Source: Candidatus Izimoplasma sp. HR2
GTDB taxonomy: Bacteria; Bacillota_I; Bacilli_A; Izemoplasmatales; Izemoplasmataceae
Direction of reading: 5' to 3'
NCBI GenBank assembly: GCA_000753575.1
Contig: JRFF01000053.1
Location: 25,641-89,640, forward strand
Length of the DNA stretch: 64,000 bases
Shown here: piece by piece, positions 17,522-28,483 of the stretch
Layout: each line of letters begins with the position of its first letter
Numbering within the stretch: position 1 is the first letter of the stretch
Notes under the pieces: model-generated
Databases searched by the model: none
What the model saw: the letters and a program-made list of their open reading frames with translations, nothing else
What the model was told of the DNA's origin: nothing
Program-made: the position numbers and the translations under genes

Positions 17522-19146
17522 TGAGTAGTTTATTTAATAGAGATAAGCAAGGTAGAGTGAAAGGCTTAATGAGTCAATATGAAGAAGTTAAAGCTTTTTA
17601 TAGTCATGTAGGTATTTATAAAAATCATGGCTATAAAAAGACTAATCCTTTGTATATTTCTATTTTTTCTTATATAGAAGATGGTAATAAAGAAAGAGCG
17701 TCAACTACCAAAGGGTTAAGTGCTAGACAGTATTACGTTTATAATCAAGGATTGTCTTTATCAGATATAAATATTCCAAAAGATAAAAGACGTAAAATTA
17801 AATCTAGTGCGGAATTTAAAAATTTATTAGATGCGGAAGTTAGTAAATATTTAAAACAAGTAACTGGAAAATATAAAGATATGTCAGATGGGCAAGTCTA
17901 TAAAATTATAGAGCAAAGAATAGAACAAAATAATAAAGAACTGGGGATTATGCCTACAGACGCAGAAGCAGATTTTAATAAAAAATTTCTTGGAGCAGTT
18001 TTTAATAATTCTAAAAAAATGGCTAAAGATAAAAATAGAGATTTAATAAAAGAAAGTTTTATTGAACTTCAAGATTTTATAAATAGAACAATAAAAGAAG
18101 GAGAGAGTTCTTTATCTGTAGGAGGAGAAAAAAAAGGAAAAAAAGATTATTATGTACTTAATCTTAGTAAAGATATGAAAGAAATCAGTAGTCAATATGA
18201 AGCTTTATTAGAGCATATAAAAAAAGCTTTAATTAAAGGACTTAAAGAAGGTTCCATGCATCCAAAATTTACTAGTCAATTATTTAGTTTTTATGATAGT
18301 TTACAAAATAGAGTTCTTATTTATGAAAGAAAATCTGGATCAAAAAAAGTTAAAAAAGGTTATATAAGATATTTTAATGAAGCCGGTATTAAAATGGATA
18401 TGAAATCTTTAATAGTTGGAGAAGATAAGAATAAGAAACTTAGCATGATAAATGAAATTACTAGTATCCTTAGCAATGCAGCGGGATTAGGATATGAGAT
18501 AGCTATTTTAGCTGCAGCAATAGAATTAATGGGGAAAGGTAGAGATGTCAATAATAATTTTAAAGATATTTCTAAAGAAGAACTTAAACGTAGATCTTTA
18601 CAAATTATGGTAAATGAATCTAAGAGAAAGAAAGATATTAAAATAGAAGGAAAAGTTTTTAGTGGAGAAGTAACAGGAGATTTAATAGTAGATGGAAAAA
18701 CTTCTAAAGCAGATGTTGTATTAAGAATCGAAAATAAACTTAGAAAAACTAAAACAGAATTTAAAATTTCTGCGAAAAATTATAATAGTGGAAAATTTAA
18801 AGTTCATACTGGGAAAGTAACAAGTTTTGCTTCAGCAATAAGTCAAAAAGGCAGACAAAAAGAAGCATATATTGCACAATCAATGTTTGATACTATTGCT
18901 TGGTATCCAGCTTATTTTGATAAAGGTAAGGGAAATGATTCTATATATAATATGTTTAAAAAAATGATTTTATTAAATTTAGATTTCTTTTATGGTTTTG
19001 ATGTAACTCAATTATTTTCTGCAGGAGCAAGAGGATATGAGAATATGTCAGAGGTGCTTTTAAGAACAGCTATAAAGAAAATTGAAATAAATAAAGAATC
19101 TGGTTCTATAAGTTTAATAGTAAGGGTGAATAAAAATGTACAATAG
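17521..19146 (+). CDS. Lysine-rich structural-region protein with possible PD-(D/E)xK core (541 aa)
   Basis: Not assignable to a known virion protein. Highly basic, with many Lys, and helical in the N-terminal 350 residues. Around residues 395-425 the sequence GDLIVDG, KADVVLRIENKL and TEFKISAKNY reads like a PD-(D/E)xK nuclease core (Asp, then E-x-K after ~17 residues, followed by K/Y). It overlaps the genes on both sides and has no TGA codons. It might be a virion-associated nuclease or DNA-binding protein injected with the genome. The fold call is by eye and tentative. Confidence 0.6.
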   Translation: MSSLFNRDKQGRVKGLMSQYEEVKAFYSHVGIYKNHGYKKTNPLYISIFSYIEDGNKERASTTKGLSARQYYVYNQGLSLSDINIPKDKRRKIKSSAEFKNLLDAEVSKYLKQVTGKYKDMSDGQVYKIIEQRIEQNNKELGIMPTDAEADFNKKFLGAVFNNSKKMAKDKNRDLIKESFIELQDFINRTIKEGESSLSVGGEKKGKKDYYVLNLSKDMKEISSQYEALLEHIKKALIKGLKEGSMHPKFTSQLFSFYDSLQNRVLIYERKSGSKKVKKGYIRYFNEAGIKMDMKSLIVGEDKNKKLSMINEITSILSNAAGLGYEIAILAAAIELMGKGRDVNNNFKDISKEELKRRSLQIMVNESKRKKDIKIEGKVFSGEVTGDLIVDGKTSKADVVLRIENKLRKTKTEFKISAKNYNSGKFKVHTGKVTSFASAISQKGRQKEAYIAQSMFDTIAWYPAYFDKGKGNDSIYNMFKKMILLNLDFFYGFDVTQLFSAGARGYENMSEVLLRTAIKKIEINKESGSISLIVRVNKNVQ

Positions 19147-19990
19147 AATGAAGTTGTTAGCGGGTAAGAAAGTATTTGACAAAGAATTTAAAACATATTT
19201 TTATCCTTTAACTCTTGATTTTATTGCAGAAGAGTTTGAAGAAGAAATACTTTTTTTAAATCCTATGAATATTTTATCAATGGATGAATATGATTTAAAA
19301 TTTCACGCAGATAAAATTATGGATAATAGTAAAGATTCTGCAGAACCTATTAAAGATTTAGTATTAACAAGATATCAAATTATTATGATTTATATTATTA
19401 CGGGGATTAGAGAAAAAAATCCTGAATCTTTTTTACAATTAATTAAAGGATTCTCAATAATTTTTGAAAAAACTTTTGGTTCAAAATTTAAATTTAATAT
19501 GGAAGAATTTACTTTTACATCAAAAGATAAAGTAATAATTACTAAAATTATAAATTCGGACGGATTAGTTAAAACTCAATTAGAAGATTTTTTAATTATA
19601 AATGAGGATAACTTTGAAAGAGTTTGTGATTCAATAAAAGAAGTAAATGGTTGAAATGTAGGTACTAATGAAGATAAGCCTGAATATAATCCAATTAATG
19701 AAAAAGCTAGGAAAATAGCTGAGAAGCTAAACAAAGCTAGAAAAAAAATACAAAATTTAAAGGCGAAAGATTCTTCAAAAGATGAAGTTACTTTAACTGA
19801 TTTTATTTCTTCATATAGTACACAAGCGAAAATCAATATAAATGAAGTGTATGGCACTTATACTTTATTTCAATTTTTTATGCAAAGTGCCAGAGAATCC
19901 CTATATTTTGAATATAATACGAATATTCAAGCAATGCTTCATGGGGCTTCTGACGTTGAATTAAAAAATTGAAGCAAAAAAATAAATTAA
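19136..19990 (+). CDS. Tail-region protein, Gp15/assembly-like (284 aa)
   Basis: Track ORF 19136-19654 continues through TGA (NGWNVGT) and a second TGA (KNWSKKI) to TAA. The N-terminal ~170 residues are helical and hydrophobic-acidic; the C-terminal block (ARKIAEKLNKARKKIQNLKAK, then TLFQFFMQSARESLYFEYNTNIQAML) resembles proteins preceding tail genes in low-GC phages, where a lysine-rich coiled segment is followed by a conserved R-x-x-L helix and a final Trp-Ser-Lys. It starts inside the preceding gene (11-bp overlap). Confidence 0.65.
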
Positions 19991-20003
19991 GGAGGAAATT
20001 TCC

Positions 20004-20825
20004 ATGAGATTTGGTATTAGAGAAGTTGCAGATGTAACTTTTAGAACTTTAGCAGAAATGGTAATTGGTGGACAAACATTCACTGTTGGCGAACCTGTTC
20101 TTTATTTTGAATCTTTGAAAGCTTCTACTTTAACTGGTAGTGCGAATACTGTTTTCGCTACTGGAGGTAGAGGAGCGAATAAATTAATCGGTTGGGATGG
20201 AGACAAAGAAATAGTTTTCACTATTGAAGATGCTCTTATTTCACAAGAATCTTTTGCTATTCTTTCAGGTGCGGATTTAGTGAGCTATGATGGTTCAGCT
20301 ACAAAAGCTAAAGAACATAAAAAAGAATTACTACAATTAGATGCTTCAGAAACAGTTACTTGTGCAGAAACATTTTTAGAAAGTGAAACAGACTATCCAT
20401 TGTTTATTTATTTAAGTAATGGTTCTGGTGAAATTGGTGAAAAAATTACGGATGGTTCTTATACAAATAATCCTATTATTGATTTTATAGCTTCTGTGCA
20501 TGTAGATTTAGTAGTTGGTGCTTGGGTAATAGTAGATTATTACTTTGAAAGTACAAATGAAGTAAAAAGTTTAGTTATTAAAACAGATTCTTTCGGTGGA
20601 TACTTTAAAATTGAAGGAGCTTGCCTATGGAGAAGAGAACTAGATGGTGCTGACTTACCAGCTTATTTAACAATCCCTAGAGCAAAAATTAGAACTAACT
20701 TTGAATTTAACATGACTCCAGATGGAGATCCATCTACATTCACTTTTGAATTAGATGCTTTCCCAGCAACTGTTTCAGGTGTTGGAACAAATGTTTTATT
20801 CTTATTAGATGTAGAAGAAGTATAA
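20004..20825 (+). CDS. Major tail (tube) protein (273 aa)
   Basis: Starts MRFGIREVADVTF after SD AAGGAGGAAAT. Beta-rich, with conserved-looking blocks GEPVLYFESLKASTL, FATGGRGANKLIGWDG and ILSGADLVSYDG typical of tube proteins in low-GC siphophages. No TGA codons and highly biased codons, fitting abundant expression. A strong hairpin follows. It would polymerise into the tail tube around the tape measure. Confidence 0.8.
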   Translation: MRFGIREVADVTFRTLAEMVIGGQTFTVGEPVLYFESLKASTLTGSANTVFATGGRGANKLIGWDGDKEIVFTIEDALISQESFAILSGADLVSYDGSATKAKEHKKELLQLDASETVTCAETFLESETDYPLFIYLSNGSGEIGEKITDGSYTNNPIIDFIASVHVDLVVGAWVIVDYYFESTNEVKSLVIKTDSFGGYFKIEGACLWRRELDGADLPAYLTIPRAKIRTNFEFNMTPDGDPSTFTFELDAFPATVSGVGTNVLFLLDVEEV

Positions 20826-20837
20826 GATAATTAAATA

Positions 20838-20864
20838 TTTGGAGTGATTAATTTCACTCCAATA
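20838..20864 (+). terminator. Hairpin after the major tail gene
   Basis: TTGGAGTGA / TCACTCCAA around TTAATT, eleven bases after the major-tail stop. The inner 20 bases are identical to the hairpin at 48073-48092. No T-run follows, so it may allow partial read-through. Confidence 0.7.
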
Positions 20865-20897
20865 ATTTACTTTAGATTAGAAGGAGGACATATAAAT

Positions 20898-21107
20898 ATT
20901 AAAGAATTAAAAAAATTTTTAAAAAGAAGTTTTAGACGTTTTTTAAAAACTGAAAAAAAATATTATATAGATCAACAAGTTAAAAATAATTTACCATTAG
21001 ACTATTGCGAAGGATTCAAAATAGGAGATGAACTTGGTATAATTATAGAATTGGAAGTAGATGGTAATATTTCTATAAAAGTAATAGAACATATTAATTT
21101 ACAATAA
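20898..21107 (+). CDS. Small protein, possible tail assembly chaperone, non-ATG start (about 69 aa)
   Basis: The track's GTG start at 20844 lies inside a hairpin, so it is unlikely. A perfect SD (AAGGAGGA, 20881-20888) is followed only by ATA (20892) and ATT (20898) in this frame, with no ATG, so an AUU or AUA start is inferred. The protein begins ...KELKKFLKRSFRRFLK, very basic, then an acidic second half. It occupies the place of the first chaperone gene between major tail and tape measure. Confidence 0.55.
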   Translation: MKELKKFLKRSFRRFLKTEKKYYIDQQVKNNLPLDYCEGFKIGDELGIIIELEVDGNISIKVIEHINLQ

Positions 21108-21118
21108 AGGAGAATAAT

Positions 21119-21628
21119 ATGAATATAAAGGATATTGAAAAATATAATAAAATTGAAAATAATATCAAAATAGTAAAAATTGCAGAAGGAAAAATAATTC
21201 ACGTTAAAAAATATTTAGCATCTGACCAAAAAATGGCTTTTGTAATAGATATAGTTAACAGATGTGTTGATGGTGGAAGAGTTATTCCTGTATCAGTTGA
21301 TATCGTAACTTACATGAATTTTGTAATTTATTATAGTGATTTAGAAATAGATTTAGAAGAAAAAAGTATTTTTGAAGTTTATGATATTTTAGTACAAAGC
21401 AATGTATTAAGAAGAATATTAGAAGTTATTCCAGAAGAAGAATTAGATGCGATGGTTGAGTATGTTAAAGAAAGTATTGAAAATGAAATTAGTTATGCTA
21501 GTTCAATCGCTGGTGGAATAGGTGAAATGACAAAAGTAATTGCAGAAGCTTCACTTCCAGGGTTTATAGAAGCAGTTAAAGAAAATCCTGAAATGTTAGA
21601 AGAACCAAAAGAAGAAGAAGAAGAATAA
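21119..21628 (+). CDS. Probable tail assembly chaperone (169 aa)
   Basis: SD AAGGAGAATAAT, start MNIKDIEKYN. Contains a helical FVIDIVNRC and a central MNFVIYYSDLEIDL segment; the C-terminus is very acidic (EEPKEEEEE). This size, position and acidic tail are those of the chaperone encoded immediately before the tape measure in siphophages. No obvious slippery frameshift signal linking it to the preceding gene was seen. Confidence 0.62.
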   Translation: MNIKDIEKYNKIENNIKIVKIAEGKIIHVKKYLASDQKMAFVIDIVNRCVDGGRVIPVSVDIVTYMNFVIYYSDLEIDLEEKSIFEVYDILVQSNVLRRILEVIPEEELDAMVEYVKESIENEISYASSIAGGIGEMTKVIAEASLPGFIEAVKENPEMLEEPKEEEEE

Positions 21629-21653
21629 ATCCTGTTTAACAGGATTTTTTTTT
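21628..21653 (+). terminator. Rho-independent terminator
   Basis: AATCCTG / CAGGATT with loop TTTAA and a run of ten T, starting at the stop codon of the preceding gene. Confidence 0.85.
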
Positions 21654-21759
21654 TATGTGTAATTATCTGATTGGGCAGATTAGTTCAATATATCTTATAC
21701 ATTTTTGATTTTCATATAGGAGTAACATAGGATTTTAAAAGGAAGAAGGAGGAGAATAA

Positions 21760-24700
21760 ATGGCTGATTTTAAGTATACTTACGCCCTTGCTATGGATAA
21801 AGTTTCTAAAAAGCAATCATTAAAAGATTTAGATCAATTCTCTAAATCGATAGAGAAAATCTCACCAGAGATATCTCCTTTTAGTCGTAAAGATTTAACA
21901 AAGCTAGAAAAAGATTTAGGTAAAGCTAAAAAAGTAATTAATAATACTTTTTCTGGACAAAAATATGTTCAATTTGAAGAAATGAATAAATCTTTATCTA
22001 AAGTAGGAGTAAATCTTAAAAATGTTAATAGTAAAGTCTTACAAATTAATAGAGCTGAAAGCATGGTCGGTGGCGTAGCTAGTAAATATAAACAAATGGC
22101 ACAAGAAATAAGCGTAGCGGGAGCAATGCATAATAGATTAAATAAATTTGTAGGAACTTTTACAAAGTTAGTTAGTTTTAAAGTTTCAATCGCCGCTTAT
22201 CAATTTATTACGCAACAGTTCAGAGAAGCTGTAGAATTCACTAAAGAATTAGACAAGACTTTAACTGAAATTGCTACAGTATCAGGTGCGTCAAGAAAGC
22301 AATTAGGTAAATACGCAGTTGAATTTAATAAAATGGCGGAAGAAATGGGTCGTACAACTAATGAAATGGCTAAAGCTTCAGTTATCTTCTTTAGACAAGG
22401 TAAGGCAACTGCGGAAGTAATGGAATTGGTTGAAGCTACAACTATTGCCGCATCAATTGCACATACAGAAATGGCTCAAACATCAGAGTACTTAACTGCT
22501 ACTTTAAATGGTTTTAAACTTGAAGCAGTGGAAGCTATGTCTGTAGTAGATAAATTTTCTGCTATTGCAGCAAATGCTGGAACATCTTTTGAAGAATTAG
22601 CGATTGGTTTAACTAAGGTTGCATCTGGAGCAAACAATGCTGGTATCGATCTTGATCACATGATGACTTATATAGCTACAGTTTCTGAAGCAACAAGAGA
22701 AACAGCTACAAATATTGGTACATCTTTCAAAACTATTATTGCTCGTTTTAGAGGTGTTACTTCAGAAGGACATGAATCTGCGGCAACTCTTAACTCTGTA
22801 GACAAAGCTTTACAAAGTTTAGGAATTTCACTTAGAGGTCCTGATGGACAATTAAGAGATTTACAAGATGTATTAGGTGAATTAGGACAACAATGGGGAG
22901 ATTTAGATACAAATACTAAAGCTTACATTGCAACAGTAGCAGCTGGTACAAGACAACAAAATAGATTCATTGCATTAATGGAAAATTATGATAGAAGTTT
23001 AGAAATCTTAGCGATTTCGTTAAATAGTGCTGGAGCAGCACAAGCTCAATTTGGGGAGTTCTCTAAAGGTATTGAATTCTCAATTAATCAATTAAGAGCA
23101 TCATTAGAAAGATTATGGTCTAGTCTAGTTTCTAGTCAAGATATTAAATTTCTAGTAGAAGGATTAACAAAAATAGTTAAAGCTTTAACTTATTTAGGTG
23201 AGAGTTTTAGTCATATAGCATTATTTGCTATTGGTTTTAACAAAATTCTTACTAAAGTATTTACTGGAATGGTTGTTGGTTCTACAGATATTTCTAATTT
23301 AACTAAAAAAATACAAGTACATGGTGGTTCAATTAAAAAATTAACTGCTAGTTATAAAATATTATCGCACCAAAGAAATAAAATGAAAACTGATAAATTT
23401 GCTCAACAAGTTTTATCTGCGAGTGAATTTGAAAGATATGCAACTGGAGTGCGTCAAGCAGGAGATGCTTATTTAGAAGCAAGCGAACCTTTAAAGCAAG
23501 CTACTGCGCAAATGAAAGCTTTTACTTTACAATCTGAAGAAGCTGATGCTATAGTAAAAGATTTTGCAAAAAATTATAATAAAGTTGCGAAAGGTAAATC
23601 TTTATTTGGAAAAGAAAAACAATTAGAAGATTTAGTAGGAAAAAGAGCAGTAGATCCTAAAACTTTAGAAGTTAATGAAAAATTATTAAATGCAAGAATA
23701 CAAGAAAGAAATTTATCAATAGAAGATACTGCTAGATTAAAAAGTAATTTATTATTAGCACAAGAAAAATTAGGATTACAAAAAGATATTACAGAAGAAA
23801 CAAAAAATATAAAAGCAATAATGCCTGAATTAGTGAAAGATGAAAAAGCAGCAAAAGAAGCTTTAAGACAAGAAGTTGTTTTACAAAAGAAAAAAACTGC
23901 TGAACTTCAAAAACAAAGAAAATCTGTTGCTCATGCTAAATTGGCGGCAATAGGAACTTTAATAGTAGTTCAAGGAATTGCTAGCGCTATTTCTGAAGGT
24001 GATGGAACAATAGAAGATACAAGAGATAGAGTATTAAAACTTACTAATTCATTAGCAAGCATGGCTTTAATAATGTCTCCAGAACCTATAACTAAAGCTA
24101 TTGCAGCTGGAGTTTTAGTTGCGGGAGCGATAGTTACTAAATTTTGGAAAACTAACACTGAAAAATTAAAAGAATATAGAGATGAAATAGATGAGTTATC
24201 ACAAAATTTACAAGTTTTAGGTGATATAGATAAGAGTTATGAAGAATTAAGAATTAAAGCTGCTAGAGGTGGTATAAAATTCTTAGATGAAGATGAACAA
24301 AAACAATTATTTGATTATATGCAAAGAATTGCAAATATAGATAAAGATTTAGTTATTGATTATTCTGTAGAAGGTAGACCTATTATTGATTTAACAAAAT
24401 CAATAGATGAATTAATAGAAGCTCAACAAGAATTAGTCAGACAAAATAAACAAAATATTGTTAGTTCAACAGAATTAAAAGAAATTTGAGAAGAAACAAC
24501 AGAAGCAGCGTTAAAAGCACAAGAACTTAAATTTCAAGCACCTAGAGGTGGCAGAAGTACAGTTCAACGTGGTAGAGAAGGTTCAAAAACATTTGGTAAA
24601 GAAATAGGTTTATCTTTGCAAGATTTTGCAGAAGAGAGTAAAAAAGCTAGAACTGAAGCTTTGCTAGATATGATTCCTTTTTTAAAAACTGAAACAACAG

Positions 24701-27603
24701 AATTTAAAAAAATTTTTATAGATCAATGGTTAAAAATTTTTGATGTAGATAGCATAAGAAATGAACTTGGAACAATTTCTGATGATTTCTATAATATGGT
24801 AAGCAATAGTTTAGGAGAAGCAGCAAGAGAAGGTGTATTAAGTTCAGAAGATGCAGATAAAATTGTAGATAATATTTTAATTACTCTTGGAGAATCATTC
24901 GATTTAACAGAAGAAGAATTAGCATTTTTAGATGGTCTTTTTGTAGAAGAATTAAAAAATAGATTCACAATTCTTGCAGAAGAAGTAGCTGAAGCTATGG
25001 TTTCAATAGCTGGATTATTAACATCTTATGCAGATTTAGAAAAATCTACTAGCAAATTAAAAGATGCTAAACAAAAATTAGTTAATGAAGAAAAATTAGA
25101 AACTGAGGAAGTTTTAGCTTTAGTTGAAGAATATGGTTCATTAATTGAATATTTAGATTTAACTGCAGACAATGCTGGAATTACAGCTGAAGCATTAGAT
25201 GAAGCATCAGACATCCTAGTTCAAGCAGAAATAGAAACTGCTAGAGCAAAATTAGAAGGAGTTACAGCTACATTAAAAGCTGCTGAAGCAAATTCAGAAC
25301 AAATTCTTAGTCTTTACGCATTAGCAGCAGCTCAAAGAGAAACTATTCCTTATTCATTAGCTTCAATGGCATTACAAGCTAAAGCTGCTAAAGATAATAT
25401 TGCTTCTTTAAAACAACAACAAAGAAATATTAGAACTTTTATTGCGGAATTAATGAATTATACTTTAGAAGTAGAAAGATCTACTGAAGCTCAAGATTCT
25501 TGGACTGCTAGTATTAAAAAGTCAGCTTTGGAATTTAAAAATATGAATGAATTATTAGAAACTTCTAATGAAGAATTAACAAATTTAAGAAATGAAATTA
25601 AAAGTCTTGAAGAAGACATGAAAGATGCTGATTTAGGAACTATTTCTACTTTAGAAGCACATATGGAAGCTTATGACAAGTTAAGAGGTGTTTTAGAAGG
25701 TCAATTAAATTTACAAGATAATTTAAAAGAAGAAGCATTAGAAGGATTAACTCAAGTTCTTGGTATTTTAGAAGAAGATATTCCAGGAATTGATATTAAT
25801 GATATCATTGTTGACGGTAAAGTAGATGATACTAAATTTAATAATTTAGTTAATTTTGCTAAAGAACAAGTTAATAAATTAAATGAAGAGTTAGCTTTAG
25901 GAAGAGGAACGAAAGCAACAGAAAATCAAGTTAAAATTTATCATACTTTAATTAATGAAGTTGAAAGTTATAAAGACGCGATTGAAAAATCTGATATTGC
26001 TATTGATAAAGTTAATGACAATTTAGAAGATACAAGAAAAAAACAACAAGAGTATTATGAGAGTATTCTTATAAATACTTTAACTTATATAGAAGATGCG
26101 CTTAAACAAAAATTTGAGAAAGCATTTGAAGACATACAAGAAGCACACGATAAATCTGTGGAAGCGATAGAAGATGAACGAGATCTTTGGGATGAAATTT
26201 TAGAAAAACAAAAAGAAAGATTAAATATAGAAAAAGAATTAAGAGAATCCGAAAAAGAAAGAAGAGATTTATTAAAGGATATTGGAGAAAAACAAGCTGA
26301 AATTAATAAATTATCTTTAGATGACTCTTTATTTGCTAAGAAAAGAATTAAAGATTTAACAGGTTTAGTTGAAAAAGATAAAGCTAAATTAGAGGACATT
26401 GAATATGATACAACATTTGATGCTAGAATTGCGGCTTTAGATCAGTTAGATGCAGTAAAACAAAAAGATTTTGAAAAAAGACTTGGTGGATTAGAAACTT
26501 ATTTGCAAAGCCAAGAAATTAGATTTGAAACTTTACTTCAAGAAGGTAACTTAGAAAGAATGGCAGCAGCTCTTCTTAGAGGTGCGAAATTTAAAGTTAT
26601 AGGTGATGAAGTTATTGAGTTAAATGGATTAATAACAGAACTTGGAGAAGAACTTGAAAAAACTGGTACAAGAAAACAATTAGAAGGATTCAATACCTTT
26701 AAAGAAGAATTAGAATTAACTAAAGATATTTTAGCTGAAATAGGAATGACTTATGAAACTGTAATTATTGATTGGAGTCAAATAGATTCTAAGAATTTAA
26801 AAGATTTTGAAGCAGACATAATTAGTGCAGCAGATTTAGTAGGAAGTTCTTTCTCAAGCAATATTTTAGATGAATTTAAAGTTGGTACTTCTTCTCTTGT
26901 AAATGAAATAGGATTAAAAGCTGAAGAGATGACTATAAAGATTGGTGATCATGCAAATTCTGTTGTTAAAATTTATAGAGATATGATTGTTGATATAAAT
27001 AAAGCTGTAGCAGCATTAGGAGAAGAATTAGAAGAAATTCCTGATAAAGTAGGAGCAATTCCTAGTATTTTTGATAGATTATATGCAATGGCAGATGAAG
27101 AAACTAGACAGTTATTGCTTGAAGCTGGAGTTATTAATATTGAAGCTAAAGAAGTTATATTATCTACAGAGAAGAGATTTCCTGAAGATAAATTTACTGA
27201 TTATCCAACTCCAGGAGGTCCAATTATTATGCCACCGAAAGATTCTTCTAATGGATTAACTCCAGACGAAATAAAAGCACTTGAAGCACTATACGGTAGC
27301 GCAAATGGTAATTTTGTTGAACAAGATGGATTAACTTTTGTACATGGTGAAAGTAGTCCTGAATGGATTTTTAATTCTTCACAATTAGAGTCAGTTATAG
27401 AAATGACTAATATGAACATGATAAAAAGCTTAGCAAGTCTTAAATTAAAAGCTCCAATCGATAGTAGCGAAGTTATAATTAAGAATTTAATTAATATTGA
27501 AGGGAATGCAACAGAACAAACAGTAATAGAAATTAAAAAATTAGCTAAACAAATTGCACCATATATAGATAAACGAGTGGTTAATAATATTAAGAAGAGA
27601 TAA
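21760..27603 (+). CDS. Tail tape measure protein (1947 aa)
   Basis: Track ORFs 21760 and 24616 are one gene: the TGA at 24487-24489 (KEIWEE) is Trp and the 126-bp gap is open. Residues ~150-380 are the TP901-type core (EFTKELDKTLTEIATVSG, GTSFEELAIGLTKVASGANN, ATNIGTSFKTIIARF). A hydrophobic segment near residue 725-745 and a long coiled coil around 1480-1560 (KERLNIEKELRESEKERRD) follow; the C-terminus has an FNSSQLESV block seen in several tape measures. At ~0.15 nm per residue it predicts a very long tail, near 290 nm. SD AAGGAGGAGAA. Confidence 0.95.
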
Positions 27604-27630
27604 GAAGAGAAGATAATTCTCTTCTTTTCT
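27604..27630 (+). terminator. Hairpin after the tape measure gene
   Basis: GAAGAGAA / TTCTCTTC with loop GATAA and a following TTTTCTT, directly after the stop codon. Confidence 0.7.
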
Positions 27631-27656
27631 TGACTTTTGAGAGGAAGGATGATATA

Positions 27657-28466
27657 ATGTTTACAGGAACAGATTTTAGTTATAATGGTATATTAGCTAG
27701 TAGTTTTGGATTATTAGTTGTAAATGTTGGAAGTAAAGATTCTGATAGACCATTCGGATTACAAAGAGAAATAAGAGAAACAAGTAGAATAGATGGAAAA
27801 AATTCTTATCATGGATTAAGCAATGAACCATTAGAATTTACTATTACTTTAGCAAGAGAAGAAGAATGAGATTTAGCAACTAGAAAAGATGTTGTAAAAT
27901 GATTATTTCAAAATAATTATAAAGAATTAATTGATACGGATCATCCTACTGTAATATATAATGCATTAATATATTCAGATAGTGAAATATTTACAGTTGG
28001 TAATATACCAAGATATATTACTTTAAATATAAGAACAGATGCTGCTTGAGGTTGAACACAAAGCTATGAATATGAACATGATTGTGATACAACTTTAGAT
28101 ATTCAAATTACTAATTTAACTAATTTGAATATGCCAGTTTATACAGAAGTAGAAGTTACTTTAGAATCTGGTAATAGTTTTGAGATTCAATTTGATACTG
28201 ATAAAGTATTTAAATTTATGAATGCAACTTATGGTGGAGATACTTATACATTAGTTATAGGAGAAACAATCTATGTAAACAATGATAAAAAAATAATTCT
28301 TTCAGACCAAACAGGTTCTGAAGATAAAAGAATAAAGAATTTTATTAAAAGCGATGCAACAAAAGAAAGAAGTGATTGGTTTTATTTAACAGATGGAGTT
28401 AATGATATTACTTTAATAGGTAATGCAACATTTATAATAAGAGTTAAATACCCAGTTATGATTTAG
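27657..28466 (+). CDS. Distal tail protein (Dit-like, 269 aa)
   Basis: The track pieces at 27630 and 28125 join through four TGA codons (EEWDL, VKWLF, AAWGW). Start taken at the ATG giving MFTGTDFSYNG, behind GAGGAAGG. The N-terminus (FSYNGILASSFGLLV) and the RTDAAWGWTQ block match the siphovirus distal-tail family, where a D-x-P-W-like motif occurs at this position. The C-terminal part is a beta-rich galectin-like domain. Dit forms the hub joining the tube to the tail tip, consistent with its place between tape measure and tail-associated protein. Confidence 0.8.
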
Positions 28467-28483
28467 AGAGAAAGGAGAAATAA

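Noticed and set aside
20844-20897. GTG start at 20844 for the gene ending 21107
   Set aside because: It lies inside the post-tail-gene hairpin with no SD; a strong SD is further downstream.
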